Origin: Trichoplax sp. H2
Taxonomy: Eukaryota > Placozoa > Uniplacotomia > Trichoplacea
DNA length: 64,000 nt
Reading direction: 5' to 3'
Assembly (NCBI GenBank): GCA_003344405.1
Contig: NOWV01000016.1
Location: 186,001 to 250,000, forward strand
Shown here: positions 13,001 to 25,490 of the stretch, piece by piece
Numbering within the stretch: position 1 is the first letter of the stretch
How the letters are laid out: each line of letters opens with the position of its first letter
Translations under genes and position numbers: made by a program
The notes under the pieces: model-generated
Told to the model about the DNA's origin: nothing
The model's database searches: none
What the model saw: only the letters and a program-made list of their open reading frames with translations

Positions 13001-14353
13001 TGTACAGTCAGTACATAGAGTATAATGATCTACGAGTATATTATGGTGGTATGTAAACAAAGCAGGAAGTTTGGCGAGGTAAAAAGGGTAGTTGCAATTT
13101 ATTTATTTTATTAAGATGGGCTTTCACAGTATCAATTTTATAGCTAATAAAGCAAGCCGAAATAGCCATGAAAGTTGTTGTTAAGCACACATCATTCCGT
13201 GCCAGTATACGTGTAGAAAAATCTTTTTTGAATATCTAAACACACTAGCCTCGTGGTAATTTCACACAGGACTCTGGAAACTTGCTAGCATTAGTTACTA
13301 GACCATTATTAGAGATTGCTAGCAAGTAGCGATTCTATCGTCAACGGGCAGAGATGCGATCGGTTTGATGACAGCCGTTGTTTCCCTTGATTGTTGAAAA
13401 TCAAAGTGGAAAGTAGGTAAAGGTCGTTACTGTAGTGATTCTTTAAGATTTTAGGTACCTTAGGTAATGACATACGCGTCTCTAATCGGTAATTTACATA
13501 ACGTTGTAAAGCAGAAAAAGCTTGTGGAATATGAATAGTCAATCGTATAATACAATGTGGGAAAATGTAGGCAATACGCAACGGTAAGTGAATGGTTGAT
13601 ATGAGCCAAAGTTTGAAGTACGTATATTTCATAGCAAGGTAGAGTACAATTTGTTGGTAAGTTTATCAAGTTGATTGAGTTTGGAAACGTCGTCCATTGG
13701 CACTATTATCTATTATCTACAGTAGGAAGGGAATTAATTAACCAGTTGTTACAATATTTCTAATTGATAACTCGATTATGCAATTCAGTGGCTTACGCAT
13801 CTTCCTACAACGCAGTAATAACCCTAACTGCAAAGGCATACAAGTTGTTTATGCCACTGATGAATTTTTTGCTTTTTTTTAAGCGAACGTATCGAGTGAC
13901 CAATGTATACTAGTAGAACTAGTTGGGTAGCTCTACTCTATCCTCCATTCATTAAAGTAGTCAGAAGACAATTTAGATCTAATACGGTGTCCATTGCAAT
14001 TGTACAAATTGATCCATCCACATCATCATGGTCACTGTCGACCATGGCATCGAATTGGATGGAATCCATTTTGTGCAACTTACCAATCGATGTGTTGTGG
14101 CTTTTTTCAACACTTCATTAGAATGGATTAATAAATCAGGGCCAGGAGCACCAACCGTCAGTGCAGTAGAAATGTTGTTAAACGCGCCAACTTCTTGGAA
14201 ATAATTTTCTGCCATATTGGAATTGAATTGCAATGCTGTGGTATGAAAATTGCGTCCTTTGCAAGTAGTAAGAGGCAAATAGGAGGAAGGGAGCAGCGAT
14301 CTAGTCAAGGTCTTCTTACTGATTTGCAATACAAGACTATAACAAGAATTCAT
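10069..14353 (-). CDS. PLP-dependent class I/II aminotransferase, probably mitochondrial, 453 aa
   Basis: Eleven exons in transcript order: 14353-14084, 12387-12275, 12069-11915, 11708-11547, 11451-11307, 11227-11105, 10880-10781, 10685-10614, 10488-10440, 10332-10278, 10186-10069 (1362 nt). Core motifs are intact: [22 protein letters not shown] (Asp about 254, Tyr about 256), TFSK (Schiff-base Lys about 299), PGLRLGW (phosphate-binding Arg about 306), and [10 protein letters not shown] with the substrate Arg. The first 46 residues are rich in Ser, Thr, Lys and Arg with no acidic residue and contain RNFHTT, resembling a mitochondrial cleavage region. The second in-frame ATG (14215) would give a form without it. 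All ten intron phases match the paralogue at 4803-8969, exon 4 (162 nt) and exon 10 (55 nt) have the same length, and the genes are tail-to-tail. The substrate is unknown; 2-aminoadipate-transaminase-like enzymes are the nearest family I can name. Confidence 0.9.
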
Positions 14354-14519
14354 ATTAGCCAATCACTGTTACGCCCTTCCAACATTCAAGCCTAGAGAGG
14401 GAGTAACTAGGAGTAACTAGGAATAACAAGGAGTAAGAGTAACCACCAGCACCACTGGCTGCGGGTTAGCGAGAGGGGTGGTGGTGATCAGAGTTCAGAT
14501 GGTCAGAGTTCACTGGTTA

Positions 14520-15660
14520 AGAATGATAGTGTAGAGTATACTGTATCAGTCTGTATGGATGGAGCCCTACCCTGGGCAAAGGGTGGTCGTCGACCACTCG
14601 CTATTGTTGCAAATATAATAATAATACTGTACATGAGGTGGTTGAAGGCGTAAAGTACGTGGTGCACAGGAGTCAATGTAGCGGGCTGAATGATACAGGC
14701 GTCACTCAGAGCGACGGTTGTATTATACCAGTACAACAGCAACGGAAAGAGAGACGGACGACGTTCCATTCTTTTTCTAGTCAGTCTCCACTTCTGTACT
14801 CTACAGTATACTGTATGCTACTACTGAAATCGTATACCATACTGTACAAAAGCAAGCAAGAAGCTGCTAACAAAAATGCATACGATTGGATCGTTTCAGC
14901 TATCCGGTCCAGTTGAGATGACGCTTCAAATAGTCGACCGCCTCATTTTTGTACAGTATATATTGACATAGCTATTGGACCGTTCTGCTAGCCTGCTATT
15001 GCTCATTTGAGTGAGTGTTCTATTGCTGATGCATTTTTGGCGGACTATGACATAGCTATTAGACCGTTCTGCAAGTCTGCAATTGCTCATTTGAGTGAGT
15101 GTTCGATTGCTGATGCATTTTTGGCGGACTGGAACCACGGTACAGTACACAGTATTTCTGGAAGTTCATGATACAGTACAGTGCAGTACAGTACAGCGTA
15201 CTGTACTGTACAGTACTGTCCACTCATGCTACAGTGCAATGCAGCTGCGTTCTCTTCTTTTAATAACACAGTCGCGTCTGTATGTCTCTATGTCTGTATA
15301 GTATCGAATAGATTAGTAGCATACTGTACACTGTACTGTACAGTGTACAGTTGAGAAAAAACTCAACTCTATGATGAGTACCCAACGCCTACTTCGTCAG
15401 ATTCTTGACCGTACCAGAATTCCGCGGGGGCTTGCAATTAGCGTACACAGTACTGTACAGGACGTACGGTACAGTACTGTATTGTAGTCTACAGTCTACT
15501 GTACTGTAGGTAAAAACTGCAAATCTCATACCAAAGTCGACAATGCTACAGTTTGGCATAGTTTGGCCTACAGCATACAGTACTGTATGATACAGTAGAA
15601 GCAATTTTTTCTTTTTACCTTACAGTACAGTTCACGTCCAGTACTGTAGCACAGTGGACT
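14520..15660. repeat. Cluster of TACTGTA / GTACAGTAC palindromic words
   Basis: More than a dozen blocks built from TACTGTAC, TACAGTAC and GTACAGTACTGTAC occur, for example near 14525, 14630, 14800, 14845, 14951, 15141, 15173-15220, 15322-15352, 15445-15510, 15580-15600 and 15620-15650. The words are self-complementary and often chained, so each block can form a small hairpin. Further copies occur at about 2320, 4500-4670, 12955-13010, 16150-16225 and 16745-16790. Exons are largely free of them. Confidence 0.7.
14965..15131. repeat. 84-bp direct tandem duplication
   Basis: Two copies start at 14965 and 15049, each beginning GACATAGCTATT and ending near TTTTTGGCGGACT, with only a few substitutions between them. 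The repeat sits in the shared upstream region of two divergent genes and ends next to the palindrome cluster. Confidence 0.88.
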
Positions 15661-15797
15661 CCATTTTGCATGCTTATTGGTCAAGTGGAGAAAGAAAAGA
15701 CTCTGACTCTCATTGTCATCCCAGTTGAAGAACTCTACTGTCGAGGCATTTGAACGTTTTCATTGCTACTAGTCGTGTTGAAAGAAAAAAAAAGAAC

Positions 15798-18700
15798 ATG
15801 TCCAAGGTTGAAGAAGGTTCTAGGCAAGGTAATCCTGATGGTCCAGCTGCAGATGATAAAGTAGCTGAAGCTATAAAGAGAGCGCAAAAAGTAAGTCAAG
15901 TACATCAGGAAAAAAATGCAAAAATACGTCGTATTGTACATCCATTGGAGATTGATAGTCTACTGTAGACGACAAAAGCATCAGTGAAAAATGGGTAGAA
16001 AATATCCCATTTCTTTCTTCATTCGCCATTGGATAACAACGATATTTTACCAATAAAAATACAGTAGATAAGAGCGGTGGTAATGACTGTACTGGGTTAT
16101 TTATCCCAGTTGAATTCTTGCCTCGCTATGATTATATCTGTGTCAAAAAAAGGCGATCAAGTGAGCTGTACTGTAAGTCAGTGATGTCATTATGGTAGCA
16201 GGAGACGAGAGCATACTGTACTGTACACTGCAGTGACATGTATACGATACACTACATGTAGTCGATCAGAAATGAATAGCCACCATGCAAAACATGTGCT
16301 TTGATAAGACATAGACTGCAATGGCAGTATGGATCCCTATCGCCTCGGAGGACATCGGTTATTATTCTCGGCTATCCCTTTAGAAATCATTTCCTACCTG
16401 CAAAATCATTCCTTATTTGATCGTATCAAAGTTTTACTTGTTAATACGGAGAAACAATCGCATTATTGCTACTCTGAAATAGTAAGATCTACAATATACA
16501 GTTCGTACGTCGTGCTAGCCTCTGTCACTGTTGAAAAAACATTCTCATCGCCCTTTCTGGTTAAATCTTTGAATTGGAAGGCAAGGAACGGAGTTAGTTC
16601 AATGAAATAGACAAATACATTTCTTACGGCTTGTCATGCAGTTGTAAATATATTACAGTCAAAATGATTAGTACATATTTAGTCCTTATGAACTAGCTAG
16701 CACTGATGTTCGATGATGGTGTAGCTGAGCCAATTCAATCAACCATACTGTACCAACCCAAAAAACGATTGATTGTACAGTACTGTGCGCTTATTTCAGC
16801 ATCTCTTGTACTTAATTTTGCTAACAATACCATCCATCACGGTCGTTAGGATGATATCAAAGTGGTCTGATATATGGTCCATACATGATAACGCTTTATC
16901 ATCAATTGATATTAATTTTTCTTTCCTTTCCTTCTAGATTGCAGCGCGTATTAGCGATGTCGGAGGTTCTGCTGAAGGTCGGTACTTGTATTTGAATTGT
17001 TTCAATTTGAAAATTTCAATCCAAAAAAATACTCTTTCCGCATAATTTACTACTAAGCGCAACGTGCTTATGTCAGCTTTAATTCTACTTTAGTCAGTCA
17101 ATAATGGAATTAGTCATCCTGTATAGCTGCATTTGGGCTATAAATACTGTACATTTTCATGACAGTGGGTACATTATCGTAAACCGTCAGCAAAGCGACG
17201 GGAGCTTGTACTAGTATTTATTATAATGTTATTTTCATTTTTCTCAGGTGATTCGACAAGAAAAAGGCCATTAGATACTCAGGGTACCACAATTGTAACA
17301 AGAATAGATGGTTTTTATAAAAGCAAAAGAGTAAATTGATCTATGTATAATGTTCATTAATTCTTGATACATCTTATGTAGACATTAAAACTATTGGAGG
17401 CGCCAACGAACCGCCATCCAAAAGAGCAGCTCCATCGGAAGGTTAGAATGCACTCATTTCAGAGATTTGGATACTATTTTCTCGACGTAGTTCAGTGATT
17501 GGCTAGCTAGTGTGATATACGTCGTAGCCGATATGATTTCAGTACTTTTTTGATACGATATTACTAACGCAAGATCGATCTATTAAATTTACTATGCATA
17601 GTAATAATACTCGATGAATTTGGTATCTACTCTTTATTTAAAAATAGTCGCACAAGCGATTCAAATTTGTTCATCTCATTTTACTTTTTTCTGATATGGT
17701 AATTGACAGCTACTGCAGCGGCTATTGATAGAGCTCAAGCTGTTGCGGCTAGTATAGCTGCAAGGTTGGTAATTTTTAAAGCTAATCTTGATTGCTAATT
17801 ATGATACTATTGGGAATGATTCTATGACATGAACGACTTATTGTCTACGATTGTGAATGATTGTAATGTATCAATTATTTTATTGGCTAAAAACAATTTT
17901 TTCACGGTCAATAATATGTATTCGTATAAATTTTTTTATGCATGACAGATCGGGTTTAAATTCAATTGTTGTGGAAGAAATCAAGATTCCGAATAAAATG
18001 ACAGGATTAGGTTAGTTTTGGACGTCATCTCTCTTTCTATTGGCTAAAGTGTAATCATATCATTAACAAACAACGTACGTGTACTTTTATTGTTTTAATT
18101 TATGTCCTGTTCTATTTGTCTGTGCATGATTATACCTGCAGTTATCGGTAAAGGTGGTGATTCCATTAATAAATTGCAAGCGGAATCTGGAGCAAAGATT
18201 CAAGTTCAACCAGGTGGTGATTCGTTTTATTTTTTATTCGCTTGCAGCTAGTACGAACTACTGAAATGTAGTACATATTCTTGAAAAGAAAGATCCAATT
18301 ATGTATTTGAAAGCATTGTCTAATAATACCGTCATTAATATGTAAAACATACAAAATTTTAATTCGAATGTGATAATGATACTGACTATCGCTAGATTCG
18401 ACTAATTATTACGGTATAATTAATTCCTTCCCAATGTATATTCAAACAGATGCTGATGCACAAGGAAAACCAGAAAGGATTGTTACCATAACTGGATCTG
18501 CTGTGAATGTTGAGTACGTATTGCCTTAAATTGAAAGAATAATGGAAGTCATATCTTACATTAAACTGCTTTTGAATCCCTTCTCATACTATATTGAACT
18601 CTTATTTTACGCAGTCAAGCAAAATATTTAATAGATCAAATGGTTAATGAAGGGCCAGCGGCAATGGTAAATTTCTTTATCATCAATCAAAGTCGATGCC

Positions 18701-21562
18701 TTAATATTATACGAGTTAGAATTAACTGATGGACGATTACATGTAATTTCTATCGGTAGCCGGGAAATGCTGCACCATTAGGTGCAATACCACCAGCTCA
18801 AAATGAGATAACCGAAGAGATTTTAGTTCCAGCAAATAAAGTAGGACTTGTAATTGGTAAGCAAGATATAACTTAATAAACTGAGTTTTCGTGGACGTGT
18901 GCATATTGAAAAATGGTTAAAACAAAGAAAATCCTTTCTATGTATTTCCATATATTTAACAGGCAAAGGAGGTGAAATGATTAGGAGCTTTCAGGTTGGC
19001 TGTATTACTTTACATTTCATGATCTTTGAATTTATTTGATGAAATATTTAACCTTTTTCCATCTTGCTATAACGTAATTAATTATTGACAACTTTATACA
19101 GGAACGAACACAAACACGCATGGTAATGGTCCAGGAATCATCTCATATTACTGGACGTGATAAGCCTCTTAGAATCGGTGGAGATCCACAACGAGTTAAG
19201 GTAAGGAAACTATTTCATATACTGGACGCCTTTATCTACAAATGTATGGAAAAATTAATTAATATATTATCTTACACGTTTACTACCACTGCTGTATATG
19301 TAGAGAGCGAAGGACATGATTATTGATTTTCTGACTCAACATGAAATGGAAAGCTCGGTCGGTACCTATCTATGTAGTGGTTAATGTGTTACATTTATAT
19401 TGTACAGTATTAATAGGCTTACCTTACTTTCTGCCATATTCAGAATTAAACTTTTGTTATAACGTTGGTATAACAATTTATTTACTTTATTAACAATAAA
19501 ATTGTCAACCAATTTTTGCAGCCGATGAAACCAGGTGGCGACTTTCGTAATCAATCTACTAATGATTATGGTACTCCTGTTCACAAACAAATGGGTGGAA
19601 TGGGAATGCTAGAGGTTATACTTATGCTTGATAAAAATTAGCATTGTATTATTATCATTATTATTATTATGTGCTAACAGTGTATACCGTTAGGTACCTG
19701 TACCTCGTGACGTTGTCGGCGTCGTAATCGGTAGAGGAGGCGAAACTATTAAGCGTATACAAATGGAAACTGGTACTAAAATACAGTTTAAGGAAGGTAA
19801 CGATATACTAATTAAAATCTATACTGTATAATATGGGTAATATGACAAGCTCAATTTTTTTTGTAGACAACTTTCGTATTTTTGCATGTAGTATAATAAT
19901 TATTCTTATTTCAGACTCAAATCCAAATCTACCAGACCGCATTGCCATGTTAACTGGTAATGATGACTCTGTGCAACGTGCGAATAAAATGATTAGTGAT
20001 CTAATAATGGAGGTACAGCGTTAATTAATATTAATATTAATAACAGCGGAATATAAGATTGCGCTATATGTAATATAAACACATTCGCGTGCGTATGTTA
20101 GAAACGAAGACAAGGCCCACCTGGAGGACAAGGTGGTATGATGGGCGGCCAAGGTGGAAGTGCGGAAGTTGTTATCCCAGCGAACAAATGTGGATTAGTG
20201 ATTGGAAAAGGTTAGATTATCCAAGTAACGTGGAACATTTATTGTACATAATATTACTATAGTTGATTGATTTATAATTTTTTTTCTAATAATAATAATG
20301 AACCTTTAAGGCGGCGAAACGATAAGACAAATTATCCAACAATCGGGAGCCCACGTTGAGTTAAATCGTAACACTCCACAAGAATCTCCCACTCGAATCT
20401 TTGTAGTCCGAGGTAAGATGTATTATGAATAAAAATTATAACTATATAGTATTAACTCCCTTGATGATAATTATTATTCACTTTTTGACCCTATCTAAAA
20501 TGTTGTAATTATCTCACTTAGGTGGACCGCAACAAATTCAGCATGCACAAATGATAATAAAGCAAAAGATTGGAGAAGAGATGGTATGTGTATAAAATTT
20601 TTATTGTTTAAATATAATTGGACCGTCTTGAGAGCTTAAGCTTTGATATATTGTGAATTTAAATTTAATTTTAGGGTGGAGCAGGCATGCAACCTGGAGG
20701 GTAAGTTTTTATTATTATTATAATAAATTTTTTTGTATTGATAATCATTGTTGTACTATCCATAGGCCTGCTGGCGGCTATCCTATGCCAGGTCAACAAA
20801 TGGCCTATTCCATGCAACAAGGTCAAAATTTTCCAAATCAGCAAAATTACACATCTTCACAGCAGCAACAACAACAACAACAACAATCTTATCAGGGATA
20901 TACATCACAGCAATCTCAGATGCCCCAACAGCCTGTAAGATACAGTATACTCATCTATTTGTGATGAGATACTTTTATTACGCATGTTTTACTTTTTATA
21001 TTTTATTCATATTTTGATTGTATTTGCTAAAGATCGCTGGTACAGCTACTCAAGCTGCAGGTAGATATTTGAAGATTTTATTTAAACTTGCAATTGAAAA
21101 TACAGGATTGATTCATCAAGTAATACCATAAACAATTATTTAAAAATTTGTAGGTCAAACAGGTCAAGATCAGAGTGCTTGGGCAAATTATTACCAAAAC
21201 TTCTATAATCAACCAACCGGAACAACTGCAGCCGCTGGTCAAATGGCAACTGCAAATCCTGGCCAGGCAACTGCAGCAACAACTCAACAAGGTATTGTAG
21301 TAATGCCAACTGGATATCCTGTTCTTTTACCCCATTTACTTGTAAAGTCTCAAACAAATATTAATATTAATTAGCAGCTCAACCGCAACAAGCTGGTAGC
21401 CAGCCAGATTATACCCAAGCTTGGATCGAATATTACCGTCAACAAGGTTTAAGTTACAACCCAAGTACAGGTACATTAACGCAATTAAATGCAGGTGGTC
21501 AAGCAGTTGGGAATCCGCAAGCAATGCAACCTGGACAAATGCACATGAATCCTACCCAATAA
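15798..21562 (+). CDS. FUBP: Far-upstream-element-binding protein (FUBP/KHSRP family), 644 aa
   Basis: Twenty-four exons: 15798-15890, 16938-16977, 17248-17283, 17382-17441, 17710-17764, 17949-18010, 18142-18213, 18450-18513, 18615-18666, 18760-18856, 18963-18994, 19102-19200, 19304-19357, 19522-19614, 19694-19796, 19915-20012, 20102-20210, 20311-20412, 20522-20583, 20675-20700, 20766-20934, 21033-21060, 21154-21291, 21372-21562 (1935 nt). The product is a single-stranded nucleic-acid-binding protein acting in transcription and mRNA splicing or decay. An N-terminal helix (AIKRAQKIAARI) precedes four KH domains at about residues 101-172, 196-266, 302-370 and 389-461, with binding loops GKGG, GKGG, GRGG and GKGG. 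The C-terminus is Gly/Gln-rich, has a nine-Gln run, and carries two tyrosine-rich activation motifs ([25 protein letters not shown]), as in vertebrate FUBP1-3. The only ATG before the first donor is at 15798. It probably represents the pre-duplication ancestor of FUBP1/2/3. Confidence 0.96.
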
Positions 21563-24500
21563 AGTAAAGAAAGTAGCCATTGATGGTAAGTATACATTTT
21601 CAGTGACGGTAAGAATAAGACATATGTCAACAGTTGTACAATTGAATGCCTTTATAGTATTTGATGAGACTAGTTTTAGTATCCATTTAATTTCAGAAGA
21701 ATCCCCTGGAGTAAGTATTAATGTACTTGCCTAATTAATGTAGTACGTTTATTTTGAAATAGGACATTGAACTTGTTGGTCATTCTATATATATTGTTAA
21801 GAAATTAACATGCTAAACCTTCCTGATGTTGAAGAAGTCTTAATAGTTTTTTGTTTGGATGTATAAAATTGTTATATGTAGTATTTTATATCATTTGGTA
21901 TATGACCAATTTTAGGTTGCATTCCTTATTCTTTATAATATCTTAATTCCTTGTAAGCATCTTTAATATCTAATGGAATATAACTACAGTCGATATGTTG
22001 AACAAAAATTTTGTTTAAGTATATCGAACATTCACGTAGTAGTATCCAAATTGTATTTATAGGTACATATAGATGGTATCTCTATTGGGTAGTTGCTATA
22101 ATGTTTGGCAGCTGTTGGAGATGGCTTAAGCTTAATGTACACTGATAGTAGAAATTGCTTCTTCCTGTTCAACTAACATTTCCTTTCTCTTTAGCGTTTA
22201 TCTTTCATATATTTTCCACTTTCGCTTGATTAAAAGATCGTTGAATTTATGCCTTGTTATATCATAAGTTGATATATGTGTTGATTCTTGTTGATGCATT
22301 TGCCCTATAGAACAATATTTTATATATATATACGCATAATTGAGTTTCTATGCAGTTTCTGTTTTAAAGCTTAGTGTATTCGTATACAACAATTTACTAT
22401 AGTATGATCACAATTAAGACTTTTTCATTGTTATTTCTTATTAGTCAGGTTTATATATACCGTATAATTTATTCGATGATAATTTTTATCCAGTGGGAGG
22501 AGGGTTTTGATCATTGCGGTATATCGTAACTTACATTGATGTTTGACAAATGTTGAATCGATATAATAATCTTATGCTACTGTAATTATGCAAAGTTTAG
22601 ATAGCATTTTGTTATCTATGTATTCGTTTCATCAAGTTGTTTAATGATATACTAATCCGAAATCTATGAATGATCTACGTTATAGAAATTATTACAATGC
22701 TACATGTGTCAGTATTCGTATTATGATGACTATATGATTTTATATATCCACTACGCGTTAATAACATTGCAGCACTAACGTTTCGATAATCAGATGTTGC
22801 TTAAGATTTATTGGCGTAACGATTGATTTTCCTTGGTTTAGAAGAATTTGCCGTAGATTCTTCCTTTTCCTGCACAGAATACAATGGGTTACTAAGCCTG
22901 ATGGCCTTGAGCGGATTATTGAAGTAGTGAGACAGTAATCGAACAATTCGATAAAGTAATCACTGTTGCATTGTGACTTGACAATAGTTGTTATAGCGAA
23001 ATTTTTATATCATTGAGCTACATTTCTAGTGGTTTTATGACTTCCAATTTTAAACCCTTAGAAGGTGAACGCATTTTACAGATTAGCTAAGCTTTTATGA
23101 TGAAGTTTACGTTAGATTCCAAATAATCCTAGCTGTTTTTTAATACTAGAAAAGTGATAGTACATGTGCTATATAGATCATACATTACATAGTTTCATTG
23201 TTATTGTTTTATTCGTTGATTGATAATGTATAATCATAATGCCCTTAATCTTATGCAATCGGATAAAGTTTAACTCTACATGATTCTTATCATATTAATA
23301 TTACGAAATATTTCAATTTCATTAATAATATTGAAAGCCACATTATATCAACCTTTTCTATTAGGGAAATTCATGATCACTCTGCATTTATCACTCCCTA
23401 GATTGTGATTTTCTATCTCCTATATCGTATATGATATATCAGATGTAGATACGTATATATGTATATGTATATATTTATAGACTCCTCGGTTCGCAAGTAC
23501 TACGATAGAATAGGTTACTTACGCGTGAAGACTACGTGTCTTTGTTCTTTCTTGACTGACCATTTGAAGCACGCAAGTAGGTGAGGACAGTTAATTTTAT
23601 CCGTGATGGTGAAAAATGTATTTACATTCTTGAAAAAGTGTCATATTTTCATAAAGTCTGCGTATTATGAATTTATTATTGGGAGCATAATCTCGTATAC
23701 CATAATAGATCTATCTTGATTGCGGTGCTCTTCAATTTTTTATCCTGAAAATGGTCATTAATTTGTAATCATTAAGTTAAGATTAATTTCAGTTCTTGCT
23801 ATATTAATCATCCCTATGCTACAAAATTCGGTGTTGAAAGTTATATCAAATTGTTTTACATCTTTATACTGCACGTGCAATTTTGATGGTTTAGTGGTTT
23901 AAGAAAATGTATCAGCTGTTTCCATCAGACCAGTCAAGTTAAATTCGTAATAATGATGCACAGTCTTGATTATAGATGATTTTAAACTTGAACCAAAGTC
24001 ACTTAATTACGTAATAGTAAGGTAGATCATATGGATGATATTTCTTCATAAATCGATAATTCGGATAAATTAAATGATCAAAATACATTAGAAATGCAAT
24101 TAGTTGATAAAAGCACAATATCAGATATAATTCATTCATTTGTTTGAAACTGGAGTAAGCCGGCATATAGTTATTTTGGATAGATAATTTTTAAGATGAG
24201 ATGTTGTCACCCTATGATTGATATTCGATTGAATAGCGATCGCTTTGTTACGATTAGATGCAGAGTTTTATTTTGTGTTTAACATATTTGTAGTGAATGT
24301 TAAAATAATATGCCAGCAGAATTACCAATGGTCAAGTATCTGAAATAATGGACACTAGTTTATGTTCTTTCCATAATTAAGCTAAATTTAACCAATAAGG
24401 TAAAGTGTAGACATGTATAGGATGTAGGATTCTATTCGCACTGGATATGTAATTTAAGACTAGAATTTTATAAATTAATCGCCTAAATTGAGTATTGGAG

Positions 24501-25490
24501 GTGATATGCTACGTACTATAATATCCTTAACTTAAATAGACTTTTAGATATACAGTATCTCGTGTATATAAGGTGTTTGAAACAAAATTTTAGCTATCAG
24601 ATAGAAGCTATGACTGGTCTGGATGCTCTTTTATTCTATCCGATTTTGACATAGATTTGAAGTAGTATAGAGCTATTAAAATGCAGATCTAATTAGCAGA
24701 ATTGGTGATTTGGATAGGCATCCATATTTGACTGTGTCCCTTAGCGATATATCTATGGGGGAAATAATTACTTAGCAATCTGGCAGGTACCGTATCAAAT
24801 CATGATATTATTGCATTTGGTAGTATATTGATTATACTATAGTTGATCTGTTGCAATTATTTGAAATTTAACGTTCTTAAGCATGTACAGTTAATACGAG
24901 TTGGTTGTAGTAATAGTAACACACCTGTGTAGAACTATCATTCGTAATTGACAGGAAGCTTAGGAACTTTTTTCATTAACATTAATTTATGAATTTCTAT
25001 GTTGTATTTGGGAATGACTGTGAATACTTTAACGTAACTTCAGCTCTTTATTTGGTCAGTTGATGAGTGTAATTGATTATTTATCTAATCTGTTAAAAGC
25101 GTAAATTTAAAACTTTATATTGTGTATGTGATGTTATTTTTATTGTTGTAATTACTATTTGAGATATCGTATGAAAAATGATTTGTACTTCTTACGTGTT
25201 TGATTGATGATCAAGTTCAATAAAATTGAAATTATATTATTGATAGACACCATCTCATAATGAAATTTTATCGCTTTTACTTCCGTTGTATATGCATGGC
25301 GAGAATTACGATATTTAGATATAAGCCTTGGTATTGAATAATTAGTCTATGTAATAGATACAAATACTTTAAATTTTATGACGTTTATTTGAAATATCAG
25401 CATCAATTTTACAAATAAGAACAATCATTCCTTTGATGAAGGATGAATTTGGTACATGGTTGCATTGTATTCGGTTAGTTTAGATTTAGA
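21563..25490. other. Convergent intergenic region, FUBP 3' side and PRDM12 3' side
   Basis: This 3.9 kb AT-rich stretch has no recognisable exon on either strand. A splice-like donor just after the FUBP stop (21589, GTAAGT) and an acceptor near 21697 could mark an intron in the FUBP 3' UTR, which is inference only. A small alternating TA/TG run lies at about 23450-23475. Otherwise I see nothing in it. Confidence 0.5.

Larger units (their letters stand above)
14354..15797. other. Divergent intergenic region with dense palindromes
   Basis: This stretch separates the head-to-head starts of the mitochondrial-type aminotransferase (leftward) and FUBP (rightward), so it should hold both promoters. 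It contains an 84-bp direct repeat and a dense field of TACAGTA/TACTGTA words, both listed separately. I see no coding exon in it. Confidence 0.6.

Noticed and set aside
13309-13632. 107-codon open frame on the - strand
   Set aside because: It lies inside intron 1 of the second aminotransferase gene and its translation shows no domain or compositional sign of coding.
4803-14353. Reading the aminotransferases as KYAT1, which also lies at human 9q34
   Set aside because: Motifs ([30 protein letters not shown]) fit the 2-aminoadipate-transaminase-like branch better than KYAT1, so I do not count them towards the conserved linkage.
16329-16610. 93-codon open frame on the + strand
   Set aside because: It falls in intron 1 of FUBP and resembles no family. 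FUBP exon 1 joins exon 2 perfectly without it.
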